A DNA stretch of 64,000 nucleotides from Tumebacillus avium (GTDB lineage: Bacteria > Bacillota > Bacilli > Tumebacillales > Tumebacillaceae): NCBI RefSeq assembly GCF_002162355.1, contig NZ_CP021434.1, forward strand, positions 1,585,001 through 1,649,000, read 5' to 3'. The notes below the pieces were generated by a model, which ran no database searches, was not told the DNA's origin, and saw nothing but the letters and a program-made list of their open reading frames with translations. The translations under genes were made by a program, and so were the position numbers. Numbering within the stretch: the first letter of the stretch is position 1; every line of letters begins with the position of its first letter. This document shows, piece after piece, positions 63,352 through 64,000 of the stretch.

Positions 63352-64000
63352 ATGAGGAAAGCGAAGATCGAAGAAATCGAAATGCTGCGTGCGCTCGCCT
63401 TTGTTGCGGTGGTGGTGCAGCATGCGATCGCGCATTACACCTACGATCCGGGGATGACGCCGGGGGACGGTGCGGTGATCGGGCTTTTGCTTTTGGCGGT
63501 GAAATTTGCGGTGCCGTTGTTTGTGTTTATCACAGGACTGGTGCTGTTTTATAACTATGACGGAAAGATCGCGTACGGAGATTTTGTATGGAAGCGGTTC
63601 CGGGATATCATCGTGCCTTATTTGGTGTGGACGGGCTTTTATTTTCTGATGTACCACGTGTGGAGCCATCCGGACTGGTCGGCGCTCTGGGAGTTTGTGC
63701 GGCTGGCGGTGACGGGCAAGGCGTCGTATCACTTGTGGTATGTGGTGATGGTTTTTCAGTTCTATCTGCTCTTCCCGCTCTTGCGCGGTGCGTTCACCGG
63801 GCTGAAACGGCGGTTGACGGCACCTTGGCAGGTGTATGGCCTGCTGGTCGTGACGGCGGGGCTGTATGTGTATGTGATGACGCTGGTCTGGCCGCTGAAT
63901 TTGCTTTTTGACCGCTGGGATCTGCCGGTGCTGACCCCGCTGTTTACGAAATTTGCCGATCGCAATGCGTTGTATTTTGTCTATTACTTCGCGCTGGGTG
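63352..64000 (+). CDS. Acyltransferase-3 family membrane protein (partial, runs off the window)
   Basis: The first 216 residues are visible. MRKAKIEEIEMLRALAFVAV with VVQHAIAHY near the start gives the EIxxLRxxA and His of the acyltransferase-3 family, integral membrane enzymes that O-acylate extracellular sugars. Further hydrophobic helices and RFRDIIVPYLVWTGFYF follow, again family-typical. GAGGAGGG precedes ATG 63352. The C-terminus lies outside the window. Confidence 0.85.
   Translation, partial: MRKAKIEEIEMLRALAFVAVVVQHAIAHYTYDPGMTPGDGAVIGLLLLAVKFAVPLFVFITGLVLFYNYDGKIAYGDFVWKRFRDIIVPYLVWTGFYFLMYHVWSHPDWSALWEFVRLAVTGKASYHLWYVVMVFQFYLLFPLLRGAFTGLKRRLTAPWQVYGLLVVTAGLYVYVMTLVWPLNLLFDRWDLPVLTPLFTKFADRNALYFVYYFALG

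Overview
The window looks like chromosome of a Gram-positive, endospore-forming Firmicute with unusually GC-rich codon use, most like the Tumebacillus/Alicyclobacillus group (inferred from gene order and codon use, no database search). The backbone follows the order known from Bacillus subtilis near the origin: yaaC, guaB, dacA, pdxS-pdxT, dck-dgk, tRNA genes, tadA, SRP RNA, dnaX, ybaB, recR, yaaL, bofA, csfB, the yaaO decarboxylase, tmk, darA, yaaR, holB, ricT, yabA, trmN6, rsmI, abrB, metG, tatD, rnmV, ksgA. bofA, csfB, abrB with two Spo0A boxes, ricT and a Spo0-type kinase all point to a sporulating organism.

Region by region: 1-7.6 kb holds purine, cell-wall and vitamin B6 genes; serS, expected after pdxT, is replaced by a GH15 glucoamylase-like gene, and what looks like its last codons survive at 7484-7558. 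7.6-16.1 kb carries a secreted repeat protein, deoxynucleoside kinases, three tRNAs, tadA, SRP RNA, a sensor kinase and the dnaX-ybaB-recR replication/repair block. 16.1-30.5 kb is a large island between recR and yaaL: a 2398-residue secreted RHS/YD-repeat polymorphic toxin with a HINT release domain and an HNH-like C-terminal toxin, its SMI1/KNR4 immunity gene, then an array of orphan immunity genes cut by an intact IS66 element (26947-29444, perfect 8-bp target duplication). A short scrap of a second pre-toxin domain remains in the array.

30.5-39.2 kb returns to the backbone (yaaL, bofA, csfB), then is broken by a three-gene DDE/AAA transposon-like unit, an ImmA/XRE pair and small unknown genes, followed by an ACT-domain malic enzyme. 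bofA is preceded by a sigma-E-like promoter and an intrinsic terminator that lies before the gene. 39.3-44.3 kb is the conserved decarboxylase-tmk-darA-yaaR-holB-ricT-yabA block. 44.3-51.3 kb is another lineage-specific insert (MFS transporter, output-less sensor, TPR protein, and a secreted/membrane three-gene group of unknown function). 51.3-61.5 kb is backbone again: trmN6-rsmI, abrB, a T-box leader with metG-tatD, rodA, rnmV-ksgA and a YkuK-like gene. The end has a secreted alpha/beta hydrolase and the start of an acyltransferase.

The most interesting parts are the RHS toxin/orphan-immunity island, the DUF6431-like/DDE/AAA element, the bofA leader, and the exported gene group at 48.0-50.9 kb.
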